Assembly (NCBI GenBank): GCA_026000945.1
Contig: BNZI01000002.1
Coordinates: forward strand, 62,001 to 126,000
Origin: Clostridia bacterium
GTDB taxonomy: Bacteria; Bacillota; Clostridia; Lachnospirales; Lachnospiraceae
DNA length: 64,000 nucleotides
Direction of reading: 5' to 3'
The notes beneath the pieces are model-generated. The model had not been told where the DNA came from, made no database searches, and saw nothing but the letters and a program-made list of their open reading frames with translations. The translations under genes and the position numbers were made by a program. Positions 45,396-53,278 of the stretch are shown in pieces (position 1 is the first letter of the stretch; each line of letters opens with the position of its first letter).

Positions 45396-45427
45396 AATAT
45401 ATAGAATGCAAAAGTGAGGGTTACACG

Positions 45428-45922
45428 ATGAAAAAATCTATGATTACAACTATGATAGCGCTTATACTCGCGCTATCGTTGGTGGCTTGTAACAAAAAAA
45501 ACGGCGGAGAAAATGGAGTAACAACAAGCAAAGATTTGTTTAGTTTGAAAAGTGAGTACATCGGAAATGTTTCGAATAATGAAAAAATTCTTCAAGCATT
45601 AGAGATACCAAGTTTAGGGACTTATACACAAGAGTTAAAAACAGATGCTACACCTTACATTCTAACCATAAATTTCAGCAAGTTAAATGTAACAGAAGAG
45701 GAATTTAATTCAAAAATGAGAATGTATTCCTATGTACTTTTAGCTTTAATTGAGAACGTCGATGAAATTCACTGGAATGTGGAGACCGCCGATTTTACGG
45801 AAAGCAAAAGTCTAACAGTTGCAGACGCTAACAAGATAGTTGGAAACATTAAGAACAGTGCTTCTTCATCTGAAGAACTACAATCACTACTAGTTGCTAT
45901 CGAATATGATAAAATAAAATAG
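45428..45922 (+). CDS. Putative lipoprotein, unknown function
   Basis: The ATG at 45428 stands behind GAGGG and gives a 164-residue protein with a typical lipoprotein signal peptide ending LVAC (Cys 21). The mature part is hydrophilic and shows LFSLKSEYIGNVSNNEKILQ, an alpha/beta pattern without recognised family; it resembles small DUF4825-like lipoproteins only loosely. Two R1 repeats directly precede it and probably contain or overlap its promoter. A HicA/HicB-like pair follows. Confidence 0.7.
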   Translation: MKKSMITTMIALILALSLVACNKKNGGENGVTTSKDLFSLKSEYIGNVSNNEKILQALEIPSLGTYTQELKTDATPYILTINFSKLNVTEEEFNSKMRMYSYVLLALIENVDEIHWNVETADFTESKSLTVADANKIVGNIKNSASSSEELQSLLVAIEYDKIK

Positions 45923-45983
45923 TATTTAGATAAATTGATAAGATTCCTCAACATCTTTAATTTTGTCAATGTCAGGAGGTCAT

Positions 45984-46211
45984 ATGCAAGAATATTTTGT
46001 CAATTTATTCTGGGATAGCGAAGCCCTTGTATGGATTGCTACTAGTGATCAAATATCCGGCTTGGTTTTAGAATCCGGTTCTCTTGATGTATTAATTGAA
46101 CGTGTTCGATATGCTGCACCAGAATTACTCCAATTAAAAGGGCTATCTTGTGAACGGATTCGATTAAAATATCAAATAGAACGCTTGGAAGAGGTTTCTC
46201 TTCATGGCTGA
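45984..46211 (+). CDS. HicB-like (DUF1902) antitoxin
   Basis: A 75-residue protein, MQEYFVNLFWDSEALVWIATSD and onward, with the partial RNase-H-like fold of HicB/DUF1902 proteins (VNLFWDSEALVWIATSD, LVLESGSLDVLIERVRYAAPELL). AGGAGG lies four bases before ATG 45984, so earlier in-frame starts (45963, 45969) are unlikely, as they would place this site inside the gene. The downstream toxin gene overlaps by eight bases. It is expected to neutralise the HicA-like toxin. No DNA-binding domain is attached, unlike many HicB proteins. Confidence 0.75.
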   Translation: MQEYFVNLFWDSEALVWIATSDQISGLVLESGSLDVLIERVRYAAPELLQLKGLSCERIRLKYQIERLEEVSLHG

Positions 46212-46398
46212 ATATGAGAAAGAAGTAAGAAAAATATTGCGTCAAAACGGCTATCTCTTTTTACGCCACGGAAAAGGAGATCATGATATTTGGATTAATT
46301 CAGACACAAACATGCATGTTACTGTAGATGGTAAAATCAAATCTAGACATACAGCTAATGCTATTATGAAACAAAGTCAAATCAATTATCACTTTTAA
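46204..46398 (+). CDS. HicA-like mRNA interferase toxin
   Basis: A 64-residue double-stranded-RNA-binding-like protein: EVRKILRQNGYLFLRHGKGDHDIWINSDTNMHVTVDGKIKSRHTANAIMKQSQI. The motif GKGDHDIW carries the catalytic His of HicA-type RNases, and the end helix matches the family. The ATG lies within the 3' end of the antitoxin gene. The pair sits among repeats and gene fragments, as is common for mobile stabilising modules. Confidence 0.82.
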   Translation: MAEYEKEVRKILRQNGYLFLRHGKGDHDIWINSDTNMHVTVDGKIKSRHTANAIMKQSQINYHF

Positions 46399-46698
46399 CA
46401 CAAATTAAAAAATTTAAAATAACAGGTTAATTGAAAACATTTCTAAAGGATCTTTTTAGTAATCTAAAAGATCTTTTTTAGTAATGTCATTTTTTATTTC
46501 AGCCTCTTATATGGTAGAGTAATACGATATTTAATTTTATCGAAAGCACATGAATAAGTAATTCTAGATGTATCTTTTTTTAATTAACATCGTAAATTTT
46601 CAAGTTTTGTAAAAAATAAAATTGAGTAAGATACGAGACTTTTTCTATTTCTATCAACTAAGAAAAGCAAAAAAATAATTAAAATATAACTTAAAGTA

Positions 46699-46853
46699 GT
46701 TGCCAAAAAGATAGGGGTTTTTTATTTAGATACGGGTGTTTTATATCGCGCTATGGCATATGCAATCCGTCAAGCCAATATCCCCTCCAAAAGAAAAAGT
46801 ACTACAGCATTCGAGAGAGAACAGCACGTATTTTTAGAAAAAGAAGATATTTT
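46699..46853 (+). pseudogene. Truncated copy of cytidylate kinase gene (cmk)
   Basis: GTTGCCAAAAAGATAGG, TTTATTTAGATACGGGTG and the following ATATCGCGCTATGGCATATG match the cmk coding sequence at 52.9-53.2 kb, where it encodes KKIGFLYLDTGALYRAMAYA. After AAAGTACTACAG some 35 bases are deleted and the match resumes at AGAACAGCACG through AGAAGATAT. Start, P-loop and C-terminal two thirds are missing and the frame is broken. The copy is in opposite orientation to the real gene. The rest of 46399-47219 has no gene that I can support. Confidence 0.88.
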
Positions 46854-47219
46854 ATGCACAAATAGATGTGTTTTTTTGTCATATTTTATATTTTATCTTT
46901 TTTGATTATTAAAAAATATGTTACTAACAATTTTATTGGATAGAAATTAAGAACAGTCATTTCAAAAAATAAGTAATAGAATGAATAAAAGCAAGCTTTA
47001 GCAAGTAACACGATGAGATTTTTTACTTTAGTTATTGGGAGAAGATAAGGAGAGATTTCAAATGCCACTTACATAATAGAGTAAATAATGTATCTCATCG
47101 ACTGCAGTATAAGCAGAAATCTACTGTTTTTTTAATCGTAACAGACGTTTAACCAAGAATCTCCCCAGTTTTAAATCTGAGGAGTGGTCATTTCATGAAA
47201 AGGTTATCTAGGTGAAAAT

Positions 47220-47549
47220 ATGGAAAATAGAGAAATGGATATTCAAGATTTATTAAATGTTCAGTCGGATTTTCTGGCAGAAAATTTGACTCAAGAACAA
47301 ATTAACCAAGTACAAGCAAGATTAGACAAAATTCAAAAAAAATTTGATATTCAAACAAAATTAAATACATTATTTATGGAAGCACCCATCAATGGTGCAA
47401 AGATTCTTAAAGATAATTATCTTAAAGCCGGAATTACATCAAATGACTTAATAGAGATTGAATTATATCTGCGTACAAGAGAAGTGGATACACCTTTTAA
47501 AGCAGTGGTACGGAAATTACTTTTAGAAATTAAAGAGCATTTAAATTAG
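47220..47549 (+). CDS. Small hypothetical protein (109 aa)
   Basis: MENREMDIQDLLNVQSDF opens a helical, charged protein with no membrane segment and no family that I recognise. Helices such as TQEQINQVQARLDKIQKKF and DLIEIELYLRT suggest a coiled or helical bundle. A weak GGTG lies before the ATG. A 95-bp fragment of it is duplicated at 17388-17482, which shows that this gene family moves or recombines in the genome. It might be a small bacteriocin-immunity-like or regulatory protein, but there is no direct evidence. Confidence 0.55.
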   Translation: MENREMDIQDLLNVQSDFLAENLTQEQINQVQARLDKIQKKFDIQTKLNTLFMEAPINGAKILKDNYLKAGITSNDLIEIELYLRTREVDTPFKAVVRKLLLEIKEHLN

Positions 47550-47700
47550 GAATTATTATCTCAATAGATAGAACTCGCCGTTAAACGTATTTAAGTACTA
47601 TGTTGAAACTAAGAAGATAAATTAAGATAAAACATAGATGGAAAAAATATCTTTCGTCAAATATTTTCACTTAATAGGAAAGGGGTGTATGGATTAATTA

Positions 47701-48083
47701 ATGAAATATCAAGATTATTCTTATGATTTTTTAATTATAAAATTAAATATTATTTAGATTCCTCTGCACATCAACTTTTTTATTCACCGGTGCATTTAGG
47801 CAAGAAAGAGAAAAAAGATGATGTGCCAGAGATGTTGTTTGATTCTATTTCGGAGTATATTACTCATAAAGAGTTCTTATGTGTAACAAAAGGTAAGCGT
47901 CGCTACTGGGCAAGTAAAAATGTAAAACACCCACTAGAAAAAATTTATACTGTAACTGGTGGCGATTTATCTCAATTAAGCGAAAAATTGCGGGAGAATA
48001 GTAAAATAAAATATTCAAAGCGTGTACACTTTGAAGTAAATATGACTGTTCATGAGGTTGAATACATTCAACTGTCTAATTAG
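47701..48083 (+). pseudogene. Frameshifted small gene
   Basis: ATG 47701 starts MKYQDYSYDFLIIK and meets a stop at 47755. A one-base shift in the T-run near 47728 gives an uninterrupted frame: NYKIKYYLDSSAHQLFYSPVHLGKK, then DDVPEMLFDSISEYI and on to 48083. The downstream part has the look of a real protein (126 codons in all) but no recognised family. It could also start at the GTG at 47790. It is either a recent frameshift or a sequencing error in a homopolymer. Confidence 0.5.
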
Positions 48084-48279
48084 TCTTTAGGAAATAAGTA
48101 TGGACCTTATTTAATACAATGTCTATTTTTATCTTTTCTAGGAGTATCGTTTTTTGAAAATTAAATATTAAGGAGAATGATGTGCAAGGGAAAGTAGTAC
48201 CTAAAATAACACTTATAAAAAGATACCTTGGGATAAAGGGACGCTAAGTCGAAAGACAAGCCGCCCCTTTAAAGATAAC

Positions 48280-48303
48280 TGCGTAAAATTGTAATTTTAC
48301 GCA
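48280..48303. other. Hairpin in gene-free interval 48084-48570
   Basis: TGCGTAAAATT and AATTTTACGCA pair around a two-base centre. No U-run follows. The interval otherwise holds only a short GTG frame of about 20 codons behind AAGGAG (48172), which I do not call, and three tandem TTCATTGAG units (48552-48579) that run into the stop codon of the next gene. Confidence 0.4.
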
Positions 48304-48570
48304 TACTTATAGAAATATTTTAACTGCTTCTTTGTAAATATTCTCATATGGCATCTAAACAAGTAATCTCAATGACTTTAAATCCATCCAATTATGAGCT
48401 ATGAGAATAGAAAAACGAAGAAGCAATCATTAAACTAGTGTGCCTTCATTACTTTTTTATACACTTGGATATAAATATGTCAAAAGCAATTTCATACATC
48501 TTGTTTTATATGCTCTGAGTGAAATTGCTTACGAATTAAAGAAAACTTTGATTCATTGAGTTCATTGAGT

Positions 48571-49449
48571 TCATTGAGTTTTTCTTACTATAATTGAACC
48601 ATTGATTGTACTAAGATTAATTTCATTTTGTTCATCACCTATATTTAAATAAGGAAGCGAATTTCCTAAAATATTAATGTTTCCAAATTTCGTATTAGCA
48701 AGTAAACGCACATTCAAAGGCTCTTGTTTGGTTTTAATTTCAATTTCGCCATTAATGGTTTGCAAATCAATCGGATTATCTATATTTTCTACATCAACAT
48801 GAATATCTCCATTTGTTGTCTCTCCAATTAAGGCTCCCGTAACTTGTTCGAAATAAATATCACCATGTTTACTTTCTGTTCGTGTTTGCTGGCTATTGAT
48901 ATTTTTCAACTCAATACTTCCAGTTAGCGTTTCAGCTTGAATTTCCTTAGTATTGATTCCACTTAAATTAATCTCGCCGGCTTTATTTTGGATATCTATG
49001 TGTAGAACGTTTATTCCCTGTAGACCTATTTTTCCCAGATGATTATTTATGCTTAAAGACTCATATTCTTTTTCTGGAATGGAAAGAACAATATCTAAGC
49101 GATGCTTAATTCCCCCTATATCAAAATTAAACCAATTTTCTGAATTTGATTCTTTTGATTCAATAAGTAAGGTATTATTTTGTATTTCAGCTCGAAATTC
49201 TACCTTATTTCGTTTCTTGACTTCCCCCTCAAATTTTACCAAAATTTTTTCCTCTGTATTCGAGATTACTTTAACATTCGCTAAATCTGTATCAATTTGT
49301 ATATGGGAAAGCTCTGCAGGAGAAAACTCTTTTGCTTCCGAAATTGTTTCCAGTCCACCTTTAAAACGATAGCTGATCAATGATCCAATTAAACCAACAC
49401 ACAGCATAACGAATGCAATTTTTAACACCAATTTTTCTTTATTACTCAT
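48571..49449 (-). CDS. DUF4097 beta-strand repeat protein, membrane anchored
   Basis: A 292-residue protein with one N-terminal membrane helix (LVLKIAFVMLCVGLIGSLISY) and a long beta-repeat region of the DUF4097/LiaG type (LSINNHLGKIGLQGI, ETLTGSIELKNIN, TRTESKHGDIYFEQV, IDLQTINGEIEIKTK). The repeats probably form a right-handed beta-solenoid outside the membrane. It overlaps the DUF1700 gene by eight bases. The set PadR-DUF1700-DUF4097 is a recurring envelope-stress-like module in Firmicutes. Its stop codon lies in a run of three tandem TTCATTGAG units. Confidence 0.83.
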   Translation of the reverse strand: MSNKEKLVLKIAFVMLCVGLIGSLISYRFKGGLETISEAKEFSPAELSHIQIDTDLANVKVISNTEEKILVKFEGEVKKRNKVEFRAEIQNNTLLIESKESNSENWFNFDIGGIKHRLDIVLSIPEKEYESLSINNHLGKIGLQGINVLHIDIQNKAGEINLSGINTKEIQAETLTGSIELKNINSQQTRTESKHGDIYFEQVTGALIGETTNGDIHVDVENIDNPIDLQTINGEIEIKTKQEPLNVRLLANTKFGNINILGNSLPYLNIGDEQNEINLSTINGSIIVRKTQ

Positions 49450-50002
49450 TTTCCCATCCTCGTTTTACGATTGATACATTATATTTTAAGTAACGGATAA
49501 ATAAACGCAGAATCCATTTTGTCAAGCGTTTCATTAATATGCCAAGCAATAAACCAAGTGCACACAAAATCAATAGAGTAAAAAATTCAAAGAATATAAA
49601 TGTTGAAAGACCCAAAATACATACAATCGGATAAATCGGTAATAAAATAGAAAAAGCAAAAATGCATACCCATAAAGCAAAAACGATACCAAAGACAGCA
49701 ATCACTGGACCTAAAATAAAAACTAAATTAAAGAAACCAAGAGCTGTGACAGATAACAATGCTCCCCAAATATTTTTAAAACTGAACTGTTTTTCGATTT
49801 GTTCTATATGATATTCGGCCATTAATTCTTTACTCATTTGCTTTGGTTCTCCTAATGATTTACAAATTTCTTCTTCTGTTTTTCCTTCTTGCATTCCCAT
49901 CATAAAATGCTCGTCATAGTCACGCAAAATATCTTCACGTTCCGCTACCTCTAAACGTTTTAAACCTATTTTTAATTCACTCATAAACTCAATTTTAGTC
50001 AT
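49442..50002 (-). CDS. DUF1700 (HAAS) membrane protein
   Basis: The ATG at 50002 stands behind GGTGGTG and gives 186 residues. The N-terminal soluble part (MTKIEFMSELKIGLKRLEVAEREDILRDYDEHFMMG-type start, then GKTEEEICKSLGEPKQMSKEL) is the DUF1700/HAAS signalling domain. Three or four membrane segments follow (ALLSVTALGFFNLVFILG, IAVFGIVFALWVCIFAFSI, STFIFFEFFTLLILCALGLL). The start lies within the PadR gene, with an overlap of eight bases. It probably senses or transmits the envelope state together with the DUF4097 protein. Confidence 0.85.
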   Translation of the reverse strand: MTKIEFMSELKIGLKRLEVAEREDILRDYDEHFMMGMQEGKTEEEICKSLGEPKQMSKELMAEYHIEQIEKQFSFKNIWGALLSVTALGFFNLVFILGPVIAVFGIVFALWVCIFAFSILLPIYPIVCILGLSTFIFFEFFTLLILCALGLLLGILMKRLTKWILRLFIRYLKYNVSIVKRGWENE

Positions 50003-50318
50003 TTTTTTCACCACCTTTAACAAAAAAATTTACAGCCTGAGAAAATTGCAACCATTCTTCCACCAATTCGTGTAAGTAGTTCTTACCTTTTTCTAATAAT
50101 TGATAATATTTACGAGGCGGTCCTTCTGAGGATTCCTGTAAATAACTCTTAAAATACTCTTCCTTACCTAAACGTCTTAGCAGAGGATAAACCGTTCCTT
50201 CGGAAATCTCAATATGAGAAGAAATTTCTTCAATCAATTCATAGCCATAATAATCTTTTTTTTCCAATAAGGCTAGCACACATAGCTCCAAGGCACCCTT
50301 TTTAAATTGCACATTCAT
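49995..50318 (-). CDS. PadR-family transcriptional regulator
   Basis: The 107 residues match small PadR repressors: FKKGALELCVLALLEKKDYYGYELIEEI, EISEGTVYPLLRRLGKEEYFKSYLQE, GPPRKYYQLLEKGKNYL. This winged-helix protein most likely controls its own operon with the two membrane genes behind it. GGAG lies 11 bases before the ATG, a wide spacing. Confidence 0.9.
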   Translation of the reverse strand: MNVQFKKGALELCVLALLEKKDYYGYELIEEISSHIEISEGTVYPLLRRLGKEEYFKSYLQESSEGPPRKYYQLLEKGKNYLHELVEEWLQFSQAVNFFVKGGEKND

Positions 50319-50494
50319 CTATTATTTTTCATCTCCTTTCTATCATCAACATCTTATGTATAATATATCACATGGTATTATATTATGCAAGGTATTAATT
50401 AAAAAATAAAAGTGAATGATAAACACACAATGAATTATAGGGCTAGAGTATAAAAATCATAGAGAATGATTTAATAAAAAGATAGTTACTAAAA

Positions 50495-50547
50495 CAAAGG
50501 TGGCAAAGCTACATTCCATTTTATGAAATATAGCTTTGCCACCTTTG
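50495..50547 (-). terminator. Terminator of the baiN-cmk-ispH-rpsA genes
   Basis: A perfect 17-bp stem (CAAAGGTGGCAAAGCTA at 50495-50511 and complement 50531-50547). Read on the minus strand it follows the S1 gene and is trailed by TTTTAGT. Confidence 0.75.
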
Positions 50548-50570
50548 GCTAATAGAATCTGAAACAATGT

Positions 50571-50591
50571 GGGGTGATGATTAATCACCCC
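50571..50591. repeat. R3-related palindrome
   Basis: GGGGTGAT-gatta-ATCACCCC followed by TATGT, a divergent member of the short palindromes. Confidence 0.45.
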
Positions 50592-50630
50592 TATGTTCCT
50601 TACTTGATCATTTCCAATGTAAACTAAAAT

Positions 50631-51737
50631 TTAATTCTCATAATAATCATTTTGATCATTATAATCATTCTGGTCATATTGATCGTAATCATTTAAAGCT
50701 TTCATACTTAAACTGATTTTACGTTCACCTTCATTAAAGTCTACAATTTGGGCTTGAATTTCTTCTCCGATTTGCAAGATATCGGATGGCTTTTCTACGT
50801 GGTTTCTAGAAATTTGTGAAACATGTAATAAAGCATCTACACCTGCTTCTAGTTCAACAAATGCTCCAAAGTCTGTCATACGAGCAACTTTTCCAGTAAT
50901 GATTGTACCTACTTGATACTTTTGTAAAGCATTTTCCCAAGGATTACTTTCAGGAAATTTCAAACTTAAAGCAATTTTTTCTCCATTGATTTCTTTAATC
51001 AATACGCTTAACTGCTCTCCTGCTTGAAAAAGTTTTTTCGGATTTCCTACCCTGCCCCAAGACATTTCAGAAATATGAAGCAATCCATCAGCTCCTCCTA
51101 AATCCACGAAAGCGCCAAAATCTGTAACATTTTTGATTACACCTTCTACGATTTGACCAGGAGATATGCGAGAGAAAAGTTCTTTTTGTTTTTTTGATTT
51201 TTCAGCTAACAAAAGTTGTTTCCGATCACCAATAATACGACGTCTTTTTGGATTAAATTCTGTAATAACAAATTCTATTTCTGTATTGAGATATTTGCTT
51301 AAATTTTTCTCATAAGAATCAGATACTAAACTTGCCGGAATAAACACCCTAGATTCTTCCACGGATACCGTTAAACCGCCGTCTAAAACTTGTACAACTT
51401 TTGCTTTGAGAATTTCTTTTTTATTAAAAGCTTCTTCAATACGTTTATTACCTTTTTCTGCTGCTAAACGTTTATAAGATAACAACACTTGGCTATCACC
51501 GTCATTGACTTTGATTACTTTTGCTTCTATACTCTCTCCGACTTGTACCATTTGGGTTAAATCTACATCGCTTTTATTTGTATATTCACTACGTGTAATC
51601 ACTCCATCTGATTTGTAGCCTATATTGACAAGAATTTCATCTTCTTTTACATCAATTATTTTACCGGTAACAATTTCTCCTACATATATAGGTTTTAATG
51701 TTTCTTCTAACATTTGTTCAAAACTTAATTCTGACAT
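50631..51737 (-). CDS. S1 RNA-binding domain protein (ribosomal protein S1-like)
   Basis: The start is ATG 51737 (MSELSFEQML), eight bases behind GGAGG; the longer frame starts inside ispH. The 368 residues hold four S1 domains beginning near VGEIVTGKIIDV, KEILKAKVVQV, GQIVEGVIKNVTDFGAFVDL and GTIITGKVARMTDFGAFVEL, and an Asp/Asn/Tyr-rich tail. It follows ispH with a 20-base overlap. In many Clostridia the two are one fused protein; here they are separate and overlapping. It probably helps ribosomes bind mRNA. Confidence 0.9.
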   Translation of the reverse strand: MSELSFEQMLEETLKPIYVGEIVTGKIIDVKEDEILVNIGYKSDGVITRSEYTNKSDVDLTQMVQVGESIEAKVIKVNDGDSQVLLSYKRLAAEKGNKRIEEAFNKKEILKAKVVQVLDGGLTVSVEESRVFIPASLVSDSYEKNLSKYLNTEIEFVITEFNPKRRRIIGDRKQLLLAEKSKKQKELFSRISPGQIVEGVIKNVTDFGAFVDLGGADGLLHISEMSWGRVGNPKKLFQAGEQLSVLIKEINGEKIALSLKFPESNPWENALQKYQVGTIITGKVARMTDFGAFVELEAGVDALLHVSQISRNHVEKPSDILQIGEEIQAQIVDFNEGERKISLSMKALNDYDQYDQNDYNDQNDYYEN

Positions 51738-52575
51738 TAGTCTGAACCTCCTCAATGATATAATTGGGGGTTGATGCCCCTGCTGTAATACCTATGCTGA
51801 AAACAGAACAGAACCAAGCTGGCTGTAAATCATCAACTGTTTGTATATGATAAGTCTTATTACATTCTTTTTTACAAATTTCATAAAGTTTTTGTGTATT
51901 CGAACTATATTTATCACCGATCACTAAAACCATGTCTACTGCGCAAGCAAGCTCCTTGGCTGCCTCTTGCCGCTGTCTTGTTGCGTGGCAGATGGTATTG
52001 ACAACATTTATATCATACCCCTTTTTTGAAATTTTTTCAACTATATCTTGAAACTTATTGTAATTAAATGTCGTTTGTGAAACTATACATAGTTTTGTGT
52101 TTAAGGGAAAATGTAAATTTTCGACTTCTTTCTCATTTTCAATTACTATAGTTTGAGAATTTCCCCATCCTTTTATACCAATGACTTCAGGATGAGAAGA
52201 GTTTCCGACAATCACTACGATCTCTCGATTTCGATTACTTTCTTGTACGATATGATGAATTTTGCTCACAAAAGGACAAGTACAATCTATAAGCTCAATT
52301 TTTGGTTTGTTTTGTAAATAAGAAAGGATTTCTTTTTTTACCCCATGAGAACGGATGATAACTACCCCCTCAGAGAGTGACCTCAAACTTTCTTCACTAT
52401 CTAAAATCTGTACACCTTTTGTTTTTAAGTTTTCTACGACTTCGGTATTATGAATAATCGGTCCATAAGTATAGATTATTTGTTGAGGATGTTTTTCCAA
52501 TTGTCGGTACACTTCTTTTACTGCTCGTTCCACACCAAAACAAAACCCGGCAGTTTTAGCAATAAAGACTTCCAT
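51718..52575 (-). CDS. ispH: 4-hydroxy-3-methylbut-2-enyl diphosphate reductase
   Basis: IspH is the last enzyme of the MEP pathway and yields IPP and DMAPP with a [4Fe-4S] cluster. All three ligand cysteines are seen: AGFCFGVERAV (Cys 12), IDCTCPFVSKIH and NTICHATRQRQ. GNSSHPEV, QTTFN, VIGDKYSSNTQKL and GASTPNYIIEEV complete the family pattern in 285 residues. It lies five bases downstream of cmk, and its end overlaps the S1 gene. It serves as the intact reference for the degenerate IspH-like domain at 22.9-23.8 kb. Confidence 0.96.
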   Translation of the reverse strand: MEVFIAKTAGFCFGVERAVKEVYRQLEKHPQQIIYTYGPIIHNTEVVENLKTKGVQILDSEESLRSLSEGVVIIRSHGVKKEILSYLQNKPKIELIDCTCPFVSKIHHIVQESNRNREIVVIVGNSSHPEVIGIKGWGNSQTIVIENEKEVENLHFPLNTKLCIVSQTTFNYNKFQDIVEKISKKGYDINVVNTICHATRQRQEAAKELACAVDMVLVIGDKYSSNTQKLYEICKKECNKTYHIQTVDDLQPAWFCSVFSIGITAGASTPNYIIEEVQTNVRIKF

Positions 52576-52580
52576 GACTT

Positions 52581-53240
52581 TTATATTCCTTTTCGCTGAT
52601 GATAGTATTGAATAATCTGTTCGATTATTTCTTCTCGGCTAAGCTCTGAACTGTCAAGATAGATGGCATCAAAAGCCTGCTTTAAAGGAGCAATTTCTCG
52701 GCTTTTATCCCTTCTATCCCGTTTACGAAGGTTTTCTTCAATTTCTTCTAAAGGTTCTTTTAATCCCAATTCTTTTTGTCTGCGCAAAGCACGGACGGAA
52801 GTTTTAGCAGTTAAATAAATTTTCAATTCAGCATCTGGAAAAATACAAGTACCAATATCACGACCATCAGCAATGATATTATTCTTTTCTCCTGTTTTTC
52901 TTTGTAAATCAAATAAAGCTTGACGTATGCAAGAAAAAGTGCTAATTTGAGAAGCGAAATTTCCTATTTCTTCATCTTTTAAAAAAAGAGATATATCTTC
53001 TTTTTCTAAAAATACGTGCTGTTCTCCCTCGATATATCTTATTTCCAAGTCACAAGAAGAGCAAAACTGCTGTAGTACTTTTTCTTTAGGGGGGATATTG
53101 GCTTGACGAATTGCATATGCCATAGCGCGATATAAAGCACCCGTATCTAAATAAAGAAAACCTATCTTTTTGGCAACTGCTTTAGCAACCGTACTTTTCC
53201 CGGATGCTGCAGGTCCATCTATCGCAATACGAAACGGCAT
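52581..53240 (-). CDS. cmk: Cytidylate kinase
   Basis: A 219-residue P-loop kinase (GPAASGKST, 9-17) that phosphorylates CMP and dCMP. LDTGALYRAMAYAI, DGRDIGTCIFPDAELKIYLTA and the lid RKRDRRDKSREIAPL are all in place. The gene is followed by ispH and S1, a usual clostridial order. A broken inverted copy of its first third lies at 46699-46853. Confidence 0.96.
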   Translation of the reverse strand: MPFRIAIDGPAASGKSTVAKAVAKKIGFLYLDTGALYRAMAYAIRQANIPPKEKVLQQFCSSCDLEIRYIEGEQHVFLEKEDISLFLKDEEIGNFASQISTFSCIRQALFDLQRKTGEKNNIIADGRDIGTCIFPDAELKIYLTAKTSVRALRRQKELGLKEPLEEIEENLRKRDRRDKSREIAPLKQAFDAIYLDSSELSREEIIEQIIQYYHQRKGI

Positions 53241-53278
53241 AACTCTATCTTTCTCCTTTTATAGATTTGATTTTCTTT

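Noticed and set aside
48552-48579. CRISPR-like or regulatory tandem repeat TTCATTGAG
   Set aside because: Only three 9-bp units without spacers; a simple tandem duplication at a stop codon.
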